Shown one piece after another: positions 55,053-64,000 of a stretch of 64,000 nucleotides of DNA (positions are counted from its first letter, which is position 1; every line of letters begins with the position of its first letter). This DNA is from an uncultured Lachnospiraceae bacterium (GTDB lineage Bacteria; Bacillota; Clostridia; Lachnospirales; Lachnospiraceae). Location of the stretch: positions 496,001-560,000 of the forward strand of contig CADAOY010000004.1 of assembly GCA_902789665.1 (NCBI GenBank). Direction: 5' to 3'. The notes below the pieces were generated by a model. The model ran no database searches. It was given only the letters and a program-made list of their open reading frames with translations, and was not told the origin of the DNA. The position numbers were made by a program, and so were the translations under genes.

Positions 55053-56891
55053 TTACATAGGCACAAAAGCTGTAAAAATCGCCACCGAGCGGCCTTTTAA
55101 TATATAAACTTCCGAACCGGCTCTGTCTTCAGTCTTTTTAACCTCTTCCGTTCCCATCACAAAATTCCATTTATTTTTGGATGGTAATTTAGGAAGGGCA
55201 AAATCCATGTCGTCCCAGTACATATTATAGGCAATATATGTTAAATTAACACCCTTCTTACCTGCAAAAGCCTTCTCAGTATACATTATTGCCACATGTC
55301 TGTTGTAATTATTTAAATCTGCTCTCCAGGCATCCTGTCCATGATAGGATAAATCCGGGAATCCTACAGAATCAACATCAAGCATTGTAAGCTCATTGTC
55401 TTTATGGAATATAGGATTACTCTTTCTGTATTTAATAAGTTCTTTTACATACTCAAGCACTTCCGTATTGGTTTTATTCATATTCCATTTTACATGAGTA
55501 ATATCATTGTCCTGGCAGTATGGATTATTATTACCATTCTGGGTATTCATCAGTTCATCCCCTGCTGTAATCAAAGGAACTCCCTGTGATAAAAGCACAA
55601 ATGAAAATGCATTTTTAATCATTCTCTTACGAAGAGCATTAACCAAAGGCTTTTTGGTCTTACCTTCAACGCCGCAGTTCCAGCTGTAATTATAATCAGA
55701 ACCGTCGTTATTCTTCTCGCCATTATCCTCATTATGCTTCTTATCATAAGACACCAGGTCATTAAGAGTAAAACCATAATAGTTGGTAATGAAATTGACA
55801 TTTCCAACATATCCATTCTTACGTCTGTTAAGCTCTAAGAAGGTTTGGAGCATATCTTCATCACCTTTAAGATAACGCCTGGTCTTATACATAAATTCAT
55901 CAGAATATATACACATATTCTTGAATTTAGGTTTATCTTTATTTCCGTACATTTCCTCATAAGGAATATAATCATACATTATCTTGGTATGAGAAAATAA
56001 TGGATTTAAACCAAGTATTGGAAGCGGCATATTATTACCTTTAAGATGGAAACCATCAATGTGATAACTGTATACAAAATGATACATTACCTCACCAATA
56101 ATGGTTCTTGAAACTTTATCCGGGAAATATAACTGCATAATAACTTCTATGCCATTTTTGTGAAGTTCAAGTACTGTTTCCCTAAGTTCCTTACAAGGAT
56201 CGTCAGAATAAGCATATGAAGCCTTAGGGGCAAAATAATAGCCTTCCTTAAATCCCCAGTAATTAAGTCTTTTCTTTGAAAAATCAATATTTTTGGCGCC
56301 AGAATTAATAAAGGCATCTCTGTCAGCACTGACTTCCACCTCTTCAAATTCATAACAAGGCATAAGTTCAATGGCATTTATACCCAAATCCACAAGATAA
56401 GGAATCTTTTCCTGAATACCTTTAAATGTACCCTTCGCCTTAACCTTGGATGATGGATGCGCCGTAAATCCTCTTACATGAAGAAGATAAATTATCATGT
56501 CATTATATGGTATATTCAGTTTTTTATCTGAAGACCAGTCAAAGATCTCATCGTCAAAACCACCGGACAAATTCTTCTTATAATCCGTTATGCCATATAC
56601 TTCATTACCCAGTATCTTTGTTGCAAATGGATCAACAAATTCCTTATTACCCCTGTAATAAGTATAAGAATATTTCTTAAAATCAATATCCTTAATAAGC
56701 ATTGATACCACATCACCAACTCTGTTACCTTTATCAAAAGAGATTTTAGTCTTCTTGCCGGTATCAAGGTTGTTAAGAATAATACCCATCTCAAGATTGG
56801 TGTCATTTATTGCCGCAATATGAACATCGTTCCCAATAACTTCTGTTCCTATCGGATATGGTTTTGAACCCTGTACCTTAAAATTATCCAT
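55053..56891 (-). CDS. isoamylase/GlgX-like GH13 protein lacking catalytic residues
   Basis: A 612-residue protein built like glycogen debranching enzyme: an N-terminal CBM48-like domain, a GH13 barrel and a C-terminal beta domain. Conserved framework is 'GFTAHPSSK', 'YWGFKEGYYFAP' and 'GFTLNDLVSYDKKHNED'. All catalytic regions are lost. Region I 'DVVFNH' is 'QLYFPD'. Region II 'DGFRFD' is 'DGFHLK' (nucleophile to Lys284). The region III glutamate segment is deleted or altered, and region IV 'HD' is 'YY' (371-372). I start at 56891, 4 bases after AAGGAG; the longer TTG start has no site. It is co-transcribed with trpS and should be inactive. Confidence 0.85.
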   Translation of the reverse strand: MDNFKVQGSKPYPIGTEVIGNDVHIAAINDTNLEMGIILNNLDTGKKTKISFDKGNRVGDVVSMLIKDIDFKKYSYTYYRGNKEFVDPFATKILGNEVYGITDYKKNLSGGFDDEIFDWSSDKKLNIPYNDMIIYLLHVRGFTAHPSSKVKAKGTFKGIQEKIPYLVDLGINAIELMPCYEFEEVEVSADRDAFINSGAKNIDFSKKRLNYWGFKEGYYFAPKASYAYSDDPCKELRETVLELHKNGIEVIMQLYFPDKVSRTIIGEVMYHFVYSYHIDGFHLKGNNMPLPILGLNPLFSHTKIMYDYIPYEEMYGNKDKPKFKNMCIYSDEFMYKTRRYLKGDEDMLQTFLELNRRKNGYVGNVNFITNYYGFTLNDLVSYDKKHNEDNGEKNNDGSDYNYSWNCGVEGKTKKPLVNALRKRMIKNAFSFVLLSQGVPLITAGDELMNTQNGNNNPYCQDNDITHVKWNMNKTNTEVLEYVKELIKYRKSNPIFHKDNELTMLDVDSVGFPDLSYHGQDAWRADLNNYNRHVAIMYTEKAFAGKKGVNLTYIAYNMYWDDMDFALPKLPSKNKWNFVMGTEEVKKTEDRAGSEVYILKGRSVAIFTAFVPM

Positions 56892-56936
56892 ATAACTCCT
56901 TAAAAACCCCTTATTTTCAAACAAAAAAGCAAGATT

Positions 56937-56965
56937 ATTATATCATAAAAGAGTTTATTATTCAA
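56937..56965 (-). promoter_or_regulatory. sigma-A promoter of the isoamylase-like gene and trpS
   Basis: On the minus strand, TTGAAT (56960-56965) and TATAAT (56937-56942) are separated by 17 bases. Confidence 0.72.
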
Positions 56966-56991
56966 TCAATCAGTAAAATCTCCGCTTATTC

Positions 56992-57020
56992 TTGCTTTTT
57001 ATCAGTCCACTTGATACAAT
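56992..57020 (+). promoter_or_regulatory. sigma-A promoter of the DUF1292 gene
   Basis: TTGCTT (56992-56997) and TACAAT (57015-57020) are separated by 17 bases. It is 27 bases from the divergent promoter of the isoamylase-like gene. Confidence 0.7.
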
Positions 57021-57054
57021 AATCATAAATAATTTCCTATTAAGGAGGTCTGAA

Positions 57055-57387
57055 ATGGCTAAAAATGACGAAAATATGAATCCTGAAGATACTGATATCA
57101 CTGTAGAGCTTGAATTAGACGATGGAAGCAAAGTTAATTGTGCTATTATCACTATTCTTACTGTAGATGGACAGGATTATATCTGCCTTCTTCCTATGGT
57201 TGATGAAGATGATGAAAACTACGGCGAAGTATGGTTCTATGAGTATCATGAAGATGGTGACGATGAAGATTCCGATCCAGACCTTGCATATATCGAAGAT
57301 GACGAAGTATACGAGAAAGTTGCTGATGCCTTCGACGAATTTCTTGATGGTCAGGAATTCGATGAAATCATCGAATCCGAAGAATAA
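57055..57387 (+). CDS. DUF1292 family acidic protein
   Basis: A 110-residue, very acidic soluble protein of the DUF1292 family (conserved 'VELELDDGSKVNCAIITIL' near the N-terminus, 'DYICLLPM' next). Many Firmicutes carry this small protein; the function is unknown. I start at 57055, preceded by AAGGAGG (57042-57048). Its stop codon directly abuts the stop of the convergent helicase gene with no terminator visible between them. Confidence 0.88.
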   Translation: MAKNDENMNPEDTDITVELELDDGSKVNCAIITILTVDGQDYICLLPMVDEDDENYGEVWFYEYHEDGDDEDSDPDLAYIEDDEVYEKVADAFDEFLDGQEFDEIIESEE

Positions 57388-59193
57388 TCACTTCCCCATC
57401 TCTTTAATAAACATAGATGGATTAGTATAGTCATGTAATATATACAGATTATCTTTTGCTCTTGTTACGGCTACATAGAAGATACGCCTTTCTTCCGAAA
57501 GGTTATCTTCGATGTGGCCGTTTATTTTTGGAACTCTTCCACTTTCAATATCAGGCAGAATCACAACCTTGAATTCAAGCCCCTTGGATGCGTGCATTGT
57601 CATTATATTTATTCCGTCATCATTACCTCTTTTTTCATATTCATAATTATTAAGCACATATATTAAATCTTCCAGTTCTTCATATTCTTTTGAAATATCA
57701 AGTAAATCCTCAATTAATCTTAAATTCTCACTGTAATTATCAGTAACCTTAAGATTATCCTTAAGATATGCTTTATAACCTATAACTGTAAGAATATAAA
57801 TAATTCCTTCATACAGGCTTAGATTTCTTAATTTTTCAATATCTTTTTTAAGTCTGCACATAGCATCATAAAGATACTTTGTTTTTCTTGCCCTGTATAT
57901 AATTTCATCAATATCAGGTTTATTGGATGTAATGTCTTTAAGAGGCATAAATCTTACCGGTTTATTAAGTATTCTGAGCCAGTCTTCCTTATCATCCATA
58001 TCGCGGCTGATTCGTAAATATCCAAGTATATCTTTAATTACTTCCCTGTCTGTCATTGATATTTTCTTTTCTTTGATATTAAGTGGAATACGTTCTTTTA
58101 CAAGTTTTCTCATTATTCCAGGATTAAAAGTATTGGTCCTGAATAATATTGCAATATCCTTATATTCCATACCTTCATTTATCTTTTCATTTATGATATC
58201 AAAAACAGCCTGTGATTCATCACTGTTCATCTTATAAGGAATCACTTTAACAAGGCCTTTATCTTCCGATAAAGCCACAGATTCTTTATCAAACCTGTTT
58301 ATATTATGTTTTATAAGAGAGTTTGCTCTTTTAACAATGCTTTCCTTACATCTGTGATTATTTGTCATCATAAATACTTTGGCTTTAGGGAAATCTTTTG
58401 TAAATTCAAACATATATCTTGGATCAGAGCCCCTGAATGAATATATGGCCTGATCTTCATCTCCCACTGCAAATACATTAGATGTATTAAAAAGCCTCAC
58501 AACAGTATCATACTGAATATAATTAATATCCTGAAACTCATCAATTAAGATATATTCATATAAAGACTTAATCATTATTCCAAAATCCGCCTCAAAAGCT
58601 TTTTGATGACAAATCCTCAGAATATCATCATAATCCACGTAATTTAAAGCTTCACATCTTATATGATAATCTGTGAACACAGTTTTAAAGCCCTCTCTTA
58701 ACGTAGGGGAAAAATATTCATTTATATTAATTCCTGAATTGATTACTACTGAAAATTCCCGAAGAATTTCAGTAAGAAAAAGATTATTTAGATTATTGAT
58801 TTTGCGATTAATTAGAACCTGTTTTAGAATTTTATACTTGTCATTAACAGATATGAAATTCAAATCCCGAATACCCGATAGTTTAATAAAATTATAGAAT
58901 ATGGAATGAAATGTACCAAAAACCACGTCTCCATATTCCGAGCCAGTTAGTGTATGAAATCTGTTTTTAATCTCCAGAGCTGAAGCCCTTGTATAAGATA
59001 TCACCACAATGGATGCCGGATTAATATTTAATTGTTCTATCAGATATCTTATCTTATGTATTAAAACATAAGTCTTACCACTGCCGGGACCTGCCGAAAC
59101 AATTGCAGGTCCCTCATGGTATTTAATTATTTCTTCACTAGTGGCTGATATACCCTTAAGAGAGTTTGATGACAGCTGCTTTAAGCCTGTCAA
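57388..59193 (-). CDS. UvrD/PcrA-type superfamily 1 helicase
   Basis: A 601-residue 3'-5' DNA helicase. It has Walker A '[10 protein letters not shown]', motif II 'IDEFQDIN', motif III '[13 protein letters not shown]', motif V '[14 protein letters not shown]', and motif VI '[14 protein letters not shown]'. It is shorter than PcrA/UvrD (about 720), mainly at the C-terminus. The TTG start at 59193 lies 5 bases after AAGGAGGA, which sits inside the gltX coding sequence; this gives a 38-base overlap with gltX and suggests coupling. The in-frame start at 59235 lacks a ribosome site. Confidence 0.87.
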   Translation of the reverse strand: MTGLKQLSSNSLKGISATSEEIIKYHEGPAIVSAGPGSGKTYVLIHKIRYLIEQLNINPASIVVISYTRASALEIKNRFHTLTGSEYGDVVFGTFHSIFYNFIKLSGIRDLNFISVNDKYKILKQVLINRKINNLNNLFLTEILREFSVVINSGININEYFSPTLREGFKTVFTDYHIRCEALNYVDYDDILRICHQKAFEADFGIMIKSLYEYILIDEFQDINYIQYDTVVRLFNTSNVFAVGDEDQAIYSFRGSDPRYMFEFTKDFPKAKVFMMTNNHRCKESIVKRANSLIKHNINRFDKESVALSEDKGLVKVIPYKMNSDESQAVFDIINEKINEGMEYKDIAILFRTNTFNPGIMRKLVKERIPLNIKEKKISMTDREVIKDILGYLRISRDMDDKEDWLRILNKPVRFMPLKDITSNKPDIDEIIYRARKTKYLYDAMCRLKKDIEKLRNLSLYEGIIYILTVIGYKAYLKDNLKVTDNYSENLRLIEDLLDISKEYEELEDLIYVLNNYEYEKRGNDDGINIMTMHASKGLEFKVVILPDIESGRVPKINGHIEDNLSEERRIFYVAVTRAKDNLYILHDYTNPSMFIKEMGK

Positions 59194-60604
59194 TTGACTC
59201 CTCCTTACCCAAGAGTTCCAGCATCTCTGTTGCACCGCAAGGTGTCATCTGTTTGCCTGACAAAGCTGTACGAACCGGCCATAAAACCATACCGTTCTTA
59301 TATTCATGCTCTGTGGCAAAATTAACCAGCAATTCATATAATGCATCATTGGTATAATTATCAAATTCTTCCAGTACAGGAATTATCTCTTTAAGAATCT
59401 TAAGTGAAATTTCCTCATTGGTCTTCATCTTCTTATGCACATACATTGAATTATCATATTCAGGTACTGCATCAAAGAAATCAATTAATCCCGGAATATC
59501 TGGGAATATTTCAATTCTTGATTTGGTCATTTCAAGAAGCTTGTCCACATTTATATCCCTGTGAACAGTCTCTTTGATATAAGGCATTGCAAACTTGGCA
59601 TATTCTTCCATATCCATAGCCTTAATATATTCGCCATTCATCCATTTTAACTTTGTATAATCGAATACTGCAGGTGACTTGGACATATGCTTGTAATCAA
59701 AGACTTTAATTAATTCTTCCAAAGAGAAAATCTCTCTGTTATCTGTTGGTGACCATCCAAGAAGAGCCACGAAATTGATAATAGCATCGCTTAAGAAGCC
59801 CTGTTCAAGTAAATCCTCATATGATGAATGTCCGCATCTTTTGGATAATTTTGCATGATTCTCATCAGTAATCAAAGGACAGTGAACATATACAGGAACT
59901 TCCCATCCGAAAGCATCATATAATCTGTTATATTTAGGTGATGATGATAAATATTCATTACCTCTTACAACATGTGTAATGCCCATGAGATGATCATCTA
60001 CAACATTGGCAAAATTATATGTAGGATAACCATCAGACTTAATCAGAATCATATCATCAAGTTCAGAATTATCTACTGTAATATCACCATAGATTTCATC
60101 ATGGAAAGTAGTTGTTCCGGTTGTCGGATTATTCTGTCTTATAACATAAGGCTTGCCTTCAGCAAGATTCTTCTCAATCTCTTCCTTTGATAAATGTAAG
60201 CAGTGCTTGTCATATACACACATTTCCTTACCATCAATCACAGTCTTAAGAGATTCAAGTCTCTCCTTATCACAGAAACAGTAATAAGCCTCACCTTTTT
60301 CAATAAGCTTCTTGGCATATTCAAGATATATACCACTCTTTTGTCTGTCGCTCTGAACATAAGGACCAACGCCCTTATCTTTATCCGGACCTTCATCATG
60401 AATAAGTCCTGTCTTCTCTAAGGTTCTGTAAATTATATCTACAGCGCCTTCAACATAACGCTCCTGATCTGTATCCTCAATTCTAAGGATAAAATCCCCG
60501 CCCTCATGCTTGGCAATTAAATATGCATATAAAGCAGTTCTTAAATTACCAACATGCATACGGCCTGTTGGAGATGGAGCAAATCTTGTTCTAATCTTAG
60601 TCAT
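59156..60604 (-). CDS. gltX: glutamyl-tRNA synthetase (GluRS)
   Basis: Class I synthetase of 482 residues. It has the HIGH-like motif '[21 protein letters not shown]' starting at residue 8 and the KMSKS-like 'KLSKRCG'. Cysteines near residues 108-125 form the usual zinc-site region. In this lineage GluRS commonly also charges tRNA-Gln for amidation by GatCAB, which is not in the window. It overlaps the helicase start. Confidence 0.97.
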   Translation of the reverse strand: MTKIRTRFAPSPTGRMHVGNLRTALYAYLIAKHEGGDFILRIEDTDQERYVEGAVDIIYRTLEKTGLIHDEGPDKDKGVGPYVQSDRQKSGIYLEYAKKLIEKGEAYYCFCDKERLESLKTVIDGKEMCVYDKHCLHLSKEEIEKNLAEGKPYVIRQNNPTTGTTTFHDEIYGDITVDNSELDDMILIKSDGYPTYNFANVVDDHLMGITHVVRGNEYLSSSPKYNRLYDAFGWEVPVYVHCPLITDENHAKLSKRCGHSSYEDLLEQGFLSDAIINFVALLGWSPTDNREIFSLEELIKVFDYKHMSKSPAVFDYTKLKWMNGEYIKAMDMEEYAKFAMPYIKETVHRDINVDKLLEMTKSRIEIFPDIPGLIDFFDAVPEYDNSMYVHKKMKTNEEISLKILKEIIPVLEEFDNYTNDALYELLVNFATEHEYKNGMVLWPVRTALSGKQMTPCGATEMLELLGKEESIDRLKAAVIKLS

Positions 60605-60618
60605 TAATGTCTCCTTAA

Positions 60619-62805
60619 TTATTTTTTACGTCTTGATACTGCTACAACAATACCTGCAATTATGAAGCCTGCCGGTAAAATAAGCAGACAGATTGCTGCA
60701 TAAATACCAATCATACCATAATCAACCGTAATCGGATCATATGACATGCTCTTGGCAGGAATCATTGACTTAAGTTCTACATCAGTAAATTTAAGAATTG
60801 TATCAGTAACAAGTTTTGCATTGGCACCACTAACCATGGTATCCAGACTTTCATTTAAGAATTCCGGTGTACCGATAAGTAATGCTTCTGCTTCATTTTC
60901 ACCATCAATATACTTACTTGCATATGCAGCTGTAATGAATGGTCCGGCTTCATCACCGTCTTCATATTCAAGTGAAGTGCCCTGTGAAAGAACCTTACAG
61001 TATGAATCACCGGTTGATACATAGAGAGCCTCTACGTAAATATCATCCGGAATATCCGCTCTTGTTTCCATACCTCTGGTCTGGGCAAAGAAGTTAAACA
61101 TCTTGGTATTATAAAGGTCTGCTGTAACCGGGTTGTAAATTGGATCAAGCAATAAGAAGTATGGATAATCACCATACATATAATATGAGTTGGATTCAAT
61201 TACAGTTCCTTCAGTTAAAACAACACCAAATTCTTCCATAAATGCATCATAATTAGGTGTATTATCAATATCCATTGATGCAAGTAAAATTAATTTACCA
61301 CCCTTATCCCTGTAATTCTCCAGAGCCTGAATTTCTTCAGGATTAAGGTCATTGGCTGGTCCGTTTACGAGTACTACTGAAGCATCCTCAGGAATATCTT
61401 TCTCTTTCATGATTGATAGTTCATCTACTGTAAAACCACCTTTACCAATGGTCTCAATAAATGTATATGGAACTTCTCTCTCACCATGACCTACAAGATA
61501 ATAAATATGCTCATCAACATCTGAAATAAGTGAAGAAATTGCAGATGTAATCTGACCTTCAATATCAATTGAAACATCATTAACAGCATACTGACCTGTA
61601 GTATAATCAATGCCGTAATCGTAAACATATAATTTATCTGCTGAAACTACCCTGTACTTATCTATAACCTCATTACCACTTTCATCAGTGGATTTAGTGC
61701 AGACAAGCAATCCGCCATAATCAAGGGCTTCAGCATAATCATTAAAGAAATTAGGATTATCTTTATTGTCAATAAACTCTACCTTGATCTTATCGCTGTA
61801 TTTACGATAATTGTTAAGATATTTACTTTCAAAATCATCGATATCCTTCTCAGAACCACTTACATAAATTGTAATATCCTTATCAAGTGTATCAAGTACA
61901 CTCTTTGTATCATCTGTAAGTGCTACCAGTTCCTTATCAGTAAAATCATATTCAACATATTTATCATCAGCAAAATTAACTGCAACATTAATGCCAACGA
62001 AAGCAGCAATTAAAATGAAGATGACGGCGATTTTGGATATGAATTTCTTCTTACCAACTGATTTAATAACAAAGCCGTTCTTTCCAAAAGCAACGCCAGA
62101 CATAATAAGGAATAATGCAATAATTGAGATGATATAAATAATATCCTTAAGATTAAGTCCGCAAAGTGGAGTTAAGTTGATATCATAAGATACACCAAAT
62201 AACATATTAAATGGTGTTGTGATATCAATATATCTCATGATGGCATAAATCCATGAATCCTCGCCAAAGAGATACATAGTAAATGTAGGTACAAGATACA
62301 TAATGAATAAAACGCCATATGTAAGAATTGCAGCTACAAACTGATGCTCTGTTAAGGATGATAAGAACATACCAATTGATACGCAGACGCATCCAAATAA
62401 GAAGAATCCAAGCAGTGAAAGCACGGTTTCAACCATTGGAACAGGTCCGAATATTGTCATAACAAGAGCGCCCATAACAAGTATCAGGGTACTGATTAAA
62501 AGTATTGTGGCAAGAGCAAAGAACTTACCTAAAACAACACTTGTAATACTAATAGGCGACGATATTAAAAGTCTGTCAGTTCCTGCCTTCTTCTCTTCTG
62601 CGAAGGTACGCATTGTAAGTACCGGCAAAATAAGCAGCAGAATTATCATTAAAGCTGAAACTGTATATGACAAATATGGATTTGAATAAAACAGATTGTA
62701 TAATACAAAATAAAGTCCTGCAAAGAATGTAAATATTGCAAGGAATAACCATCCAAAGAAGGATTTAAAATAAGTTTTAATCTCTTTAAAATAGATAGCA
62801 AGCAT
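60619..62805 (-). CDS. ABC-2 permease fused to a GldG-like extracytoplasmic domain
   Basis: A 728-residue membrane protein. Residues 1-250 are a six-helix ABC-2 permease (GldF-like; begins '[19 protein letters not shown]'). A helix at about 258-278 leads to a large extracytoplasmic GldG/DUF4350-like domain (about 290-690), with a final helix near the C-terminus. GldFG-type fusions are common in gut Firmicutes. The partner ATPase starts one base downstream of this gene's start in the message. The cargo is unknown; motility gliding is not implied. Confidence 0.88.
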   Translation of the reverse strand: MLAIYFKEIKTYFKSFFGWLFLAIFTFFAGLYFVLYNLFYSNPYLSYTVSALMIILLLILPVLTMRTFAEEKKAGTDRLLISSPISITSVVLGKFFALATILLISTLILVMGALVMTIFGPVPMVETVLSLLGFFLFGCVCVSIGMFLSSLTEHQFVAAILTYGVLFIMYLVPTFTMYLFGEDSWIYAIMRYIDITTPFNMLFGVSYDINLTPLCGLNLKDIIYIISIIALFLIMSGVAFGKNGFVIKSVGKKKFISKIAVIFILIAAFVGINVAVNFADDKYVEYDFTDKELVALTDDTKSVLDTLDKDITIYVSGSEKDIDDFESKYLNNYRKYSDKIKVEFIDNKDNPNFFNDYAEALDYGGLLVCTKSTDESGNEVIDKYRVVSADKLYVYDYGIDYTTGQYAVNDVSIDIEGQITSAISSLISDVDEHIYYLVGHGEREVPYTFIETIGKGGFTVDELSIMKEKDIPEDASVVLVNGPANDLNPEEIQALENYRDKGGKLILLASMDIDNTPNYDAFMEEFGVVLTEGTVIESNSYYMYGDYPYFLLLDPIYNPVTADLYNTKMFNFFAQTRGMETRADIPDDIYVEALYVSTGDSYCKVLSQGTSLEYEDGDEAGPFITAAYASKYIDGENEAEALLIGTPEFLNESLDTMVSGANAKLVTDTILKFTDVELKSMIPAKSMSYDPITVDYGMIGIYAAICLLILPAGFIIAGIVVAVSRRKK

Positions 62806-63881
62806 TATTCTTCATCCTCCTTTCCTTCTTCATCAGAAGATTCTTCTAAATCAGAGTCATCCGACTCATCATTATCTTCATCTTCATCATCTTCCTTCTC
62901 AGCAAGAGCCTCTTCCATAAGTCGTCTTTCTTCCTCTTCGAGTTCTTCGTTGAAATCTTTCATAATTTCAAGGTAACTGTCTTCAAGAGATGTCTTACTT
63001 ACGCTAAGTTCAAGGATAAGGATTCTTGCATCAGATAAAGCAAAGGATAATTCTTCCCTGACATCCTCTCCCTCTTTTGATTCAACATTAAATTTAACGC
63101 CTGATGCATTCTCTTCAATAAATTTGTAATTTTCAATTTTTTCAATCTTTGATAATACTTTTTCCACAGCATCTTTTGATCCCTTTGCTGTAAAGTCAAA
63201 AGTAACACCCTTACGCTTGGAATTAATAATATTATCTGTTGTATCAGAAGCAACAACTCTTCCGTGAGAAATAACAAGACATTCATCACAGATAGCCGCA
63301 ATCTCTGAAAGAATATGAGAACTGATAATAACAGTATGCTCTTCTTTCAAAGACTTAATTAAATTTCTGATTTCAATTATCTGTTCCGGATCAAGACCAA
63401 CCGTTGGCTCATCAAGAATGATAATATCAGGATTACCTATTAAGGCTCCCGCTATACCAACTCTTTGTCTGTAACCTTTGGAAAGATGCTTAATTAATTT
63501 ATACTGTACCTCCTGAAGTCCTGTTTTAACCAGAATATCGGCAATGGACTCATTTTTGGTATGTTTATCTATTTTTTTAAGACTACCTACAAAATTAAGG
63601 TATTCTGTTACATCCATATCCTGATAAAGTGGAGGAATTTCCGGAAGATAGCCAATACACTTCTTGGCTTCCTTTGATTCCACACCCATAATATGACCAT
63701 TAATTGTAATTACACCTTCTGTTGGTGTAAGTAAACCGGTAATGGTATTCATAATTGTGGATTTACCTGCACCATTAGGTCCAAGTAATCCGTAAATATG
63801 GCCATCTTCTACAGTAAAAGAAACATCTGTAACTGCAGGATTCTTGCCATAATACTTTGTTAAGTGTTCAACCTGTATCAT
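62805..63881 (-). CDS. ABC transporter ATPase (GldA-like) with acidic tail
   Basis: A 358-residue ATP-binding subunit. Walker A is 'GPNGAGKSTIMN' (about residues 35-46), the signature 'LSKGYRQRVGIA', Walker B 'IIILDEPTVGLDP', and the H-loop 'VIISSHILSEI'. The last 50 residues are almost purely Asp/Glu/Ser, which is unusual for this family. The gene overlaps the permease by one base. Confidence 0.93.
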   Translation of the reverse strand: MIQVEHLTKYYGKNPAVTDVSFTVEDGHIYGLLGPNGAGKSTIMNTITGLLTPTEGVITINGHIMGVESKEAKKCIGYLPEIPPLYQDMDVTEYLNFVGSLKKIDKHTKNESIADILVKTGLQEVQYKLIKHLSKGYRQRVGIAGALIGNPDIIILDEPTVGLDPEQIIEIRNLIKSLKEEHTVIISSHILSEIAAICDECLVISHGRVVASDTTDNIINSKRKGVTFDFTAKGSKDAVEKVLSKIEKIENYKFIEENASGVKFNVESKEGEDVREELSFALSDARILILELSVSKTSLEDSYLEIMKDFNEELEEEERRLMEEALAEKEDDEDEDNDESDDSDLEESSDEEGKEDEE

Positions 63882-63898
63882 TTTTCAGCCTTTCTTAT

Positions 63899-63915
63899 CG
63901 GATAATAATTATCCG
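63899..63915. promoter_or_regulatory. palindrome upstream of the ABC exporter
   Basis: CGGATAA and TTATCCG form a perfect 7-base inverted repeat with a 3-base centre, just upstream of the ribosome site of the ATPase gene. Its position fits a repressor operator. Confidence 0.45.
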
Positions 63916-63943
63916 AACATGAAATCTTTTCTCCCACACAATA

Positions 63944-63970
63944 CTTGCCACCGCATAAAGCGATGGCAAG
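63944..63970. repeat. hairpin CTTGCCA/TGGCAAG
   Basis: A 7-base stem, CTTGCCA with TGGCAAG, extended by CGC/GCG across one mismatch. It lies in the ABC-exporter upstream region and has no T-run on either strand, so it is not an obvious terminator. Confidence 0.4.
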
Positions 63971-64000
63971 AATGTAATAGTATTTATAAATCAATAATTA

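Overview
The window is a stretch of chromosome from a low-GC (roughly 35% by eye) anaerobic Firmicute of the Lachnospiraceae type. Supporting this are the short HisG/HisZ pair, the rpmB-Asp23-FakA-recG cluster, the YtfI/YtfJ pair, the DUF1015-serA-serC neighbourhood, AGGAGG-type ribosome sites, frequent TTG starts and A/T-rich sigma-A promoters. The species cannot be named from the sequence alone. Almost all genes lie on the minus strand. The exceptions are rpmB, a small lipoprotein gene, potABCD and a DUF1292 gene.

Layout in coordinates: 1-1.9 kb hisZG. 1.9-10.7 kb RluA synthase, membrane protein, amidase, coiled-coil protein, coaD, rsmD and topoisomerase IV (parE-parC). 10.8-15.3 kb recG, FakA-like kinase, Asp23 protein and, divergently, rpmB. 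15.3-19.4 kb J-domain protein, YtfJ and YtfI, a small unknown, Nudix hydrolase, CheY and a CheX-like protein. 19.5-27.4 kb class B PBP, FtsW/RodA, U32 protein, zapA, ruvBA, Gx transporter and NusG-II protein. 27.4-30.1 kb ilvBN and a divergent lipoprotein. 30.2-36.9 kb acyltransferase-like hexapeptide protein, topB, a DUF234-type ATPase, asd, argH and tRNA-Thr. 37-45.6 kb a branching-enzyme-like protein, DUF1015, two paralogous membrane proteins, serA and serC. 45.8-49.7 kb L,D-transpeptidase, yajC, tgt and a lactonase-fold protein. 50-53.7 kb potABCD. 53.8-54 kb a GC-rich non-coding island. 54-64 kb trpS, an isoamylase-like protein, DUF1292 protein, UvrD-type helicase, gltX and a GldA/GldFG-like ABC exporter.

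Most genes are housekeeping: cell wall synthesis and division, DNA topology and recombination, amino-acid synthesis (His, Ile/Val, Ser, Arg, Asp family), translation and polyamine uptake.

Three proteins keep an enzyme fold but have lost the active site: two GH13 (alpha-amylase family) proteins 16 kb apart, both altered in all four catalytic regions, and an AAA ATPase whose Walker A lysine is leucine. Other unexplained items are a 190-bp, about 70% GC island closed off by two terminators, a tandem pair of large membrane proteins of no recognised family, and several palindromes sitting on well-formed promoters (hisZG, ilvB/lipoprotein, the ABC exporter). I found no phage, insertion sequence, CRISPR array or obvious recent transfer, and no gene-free stretch over 300 bases.
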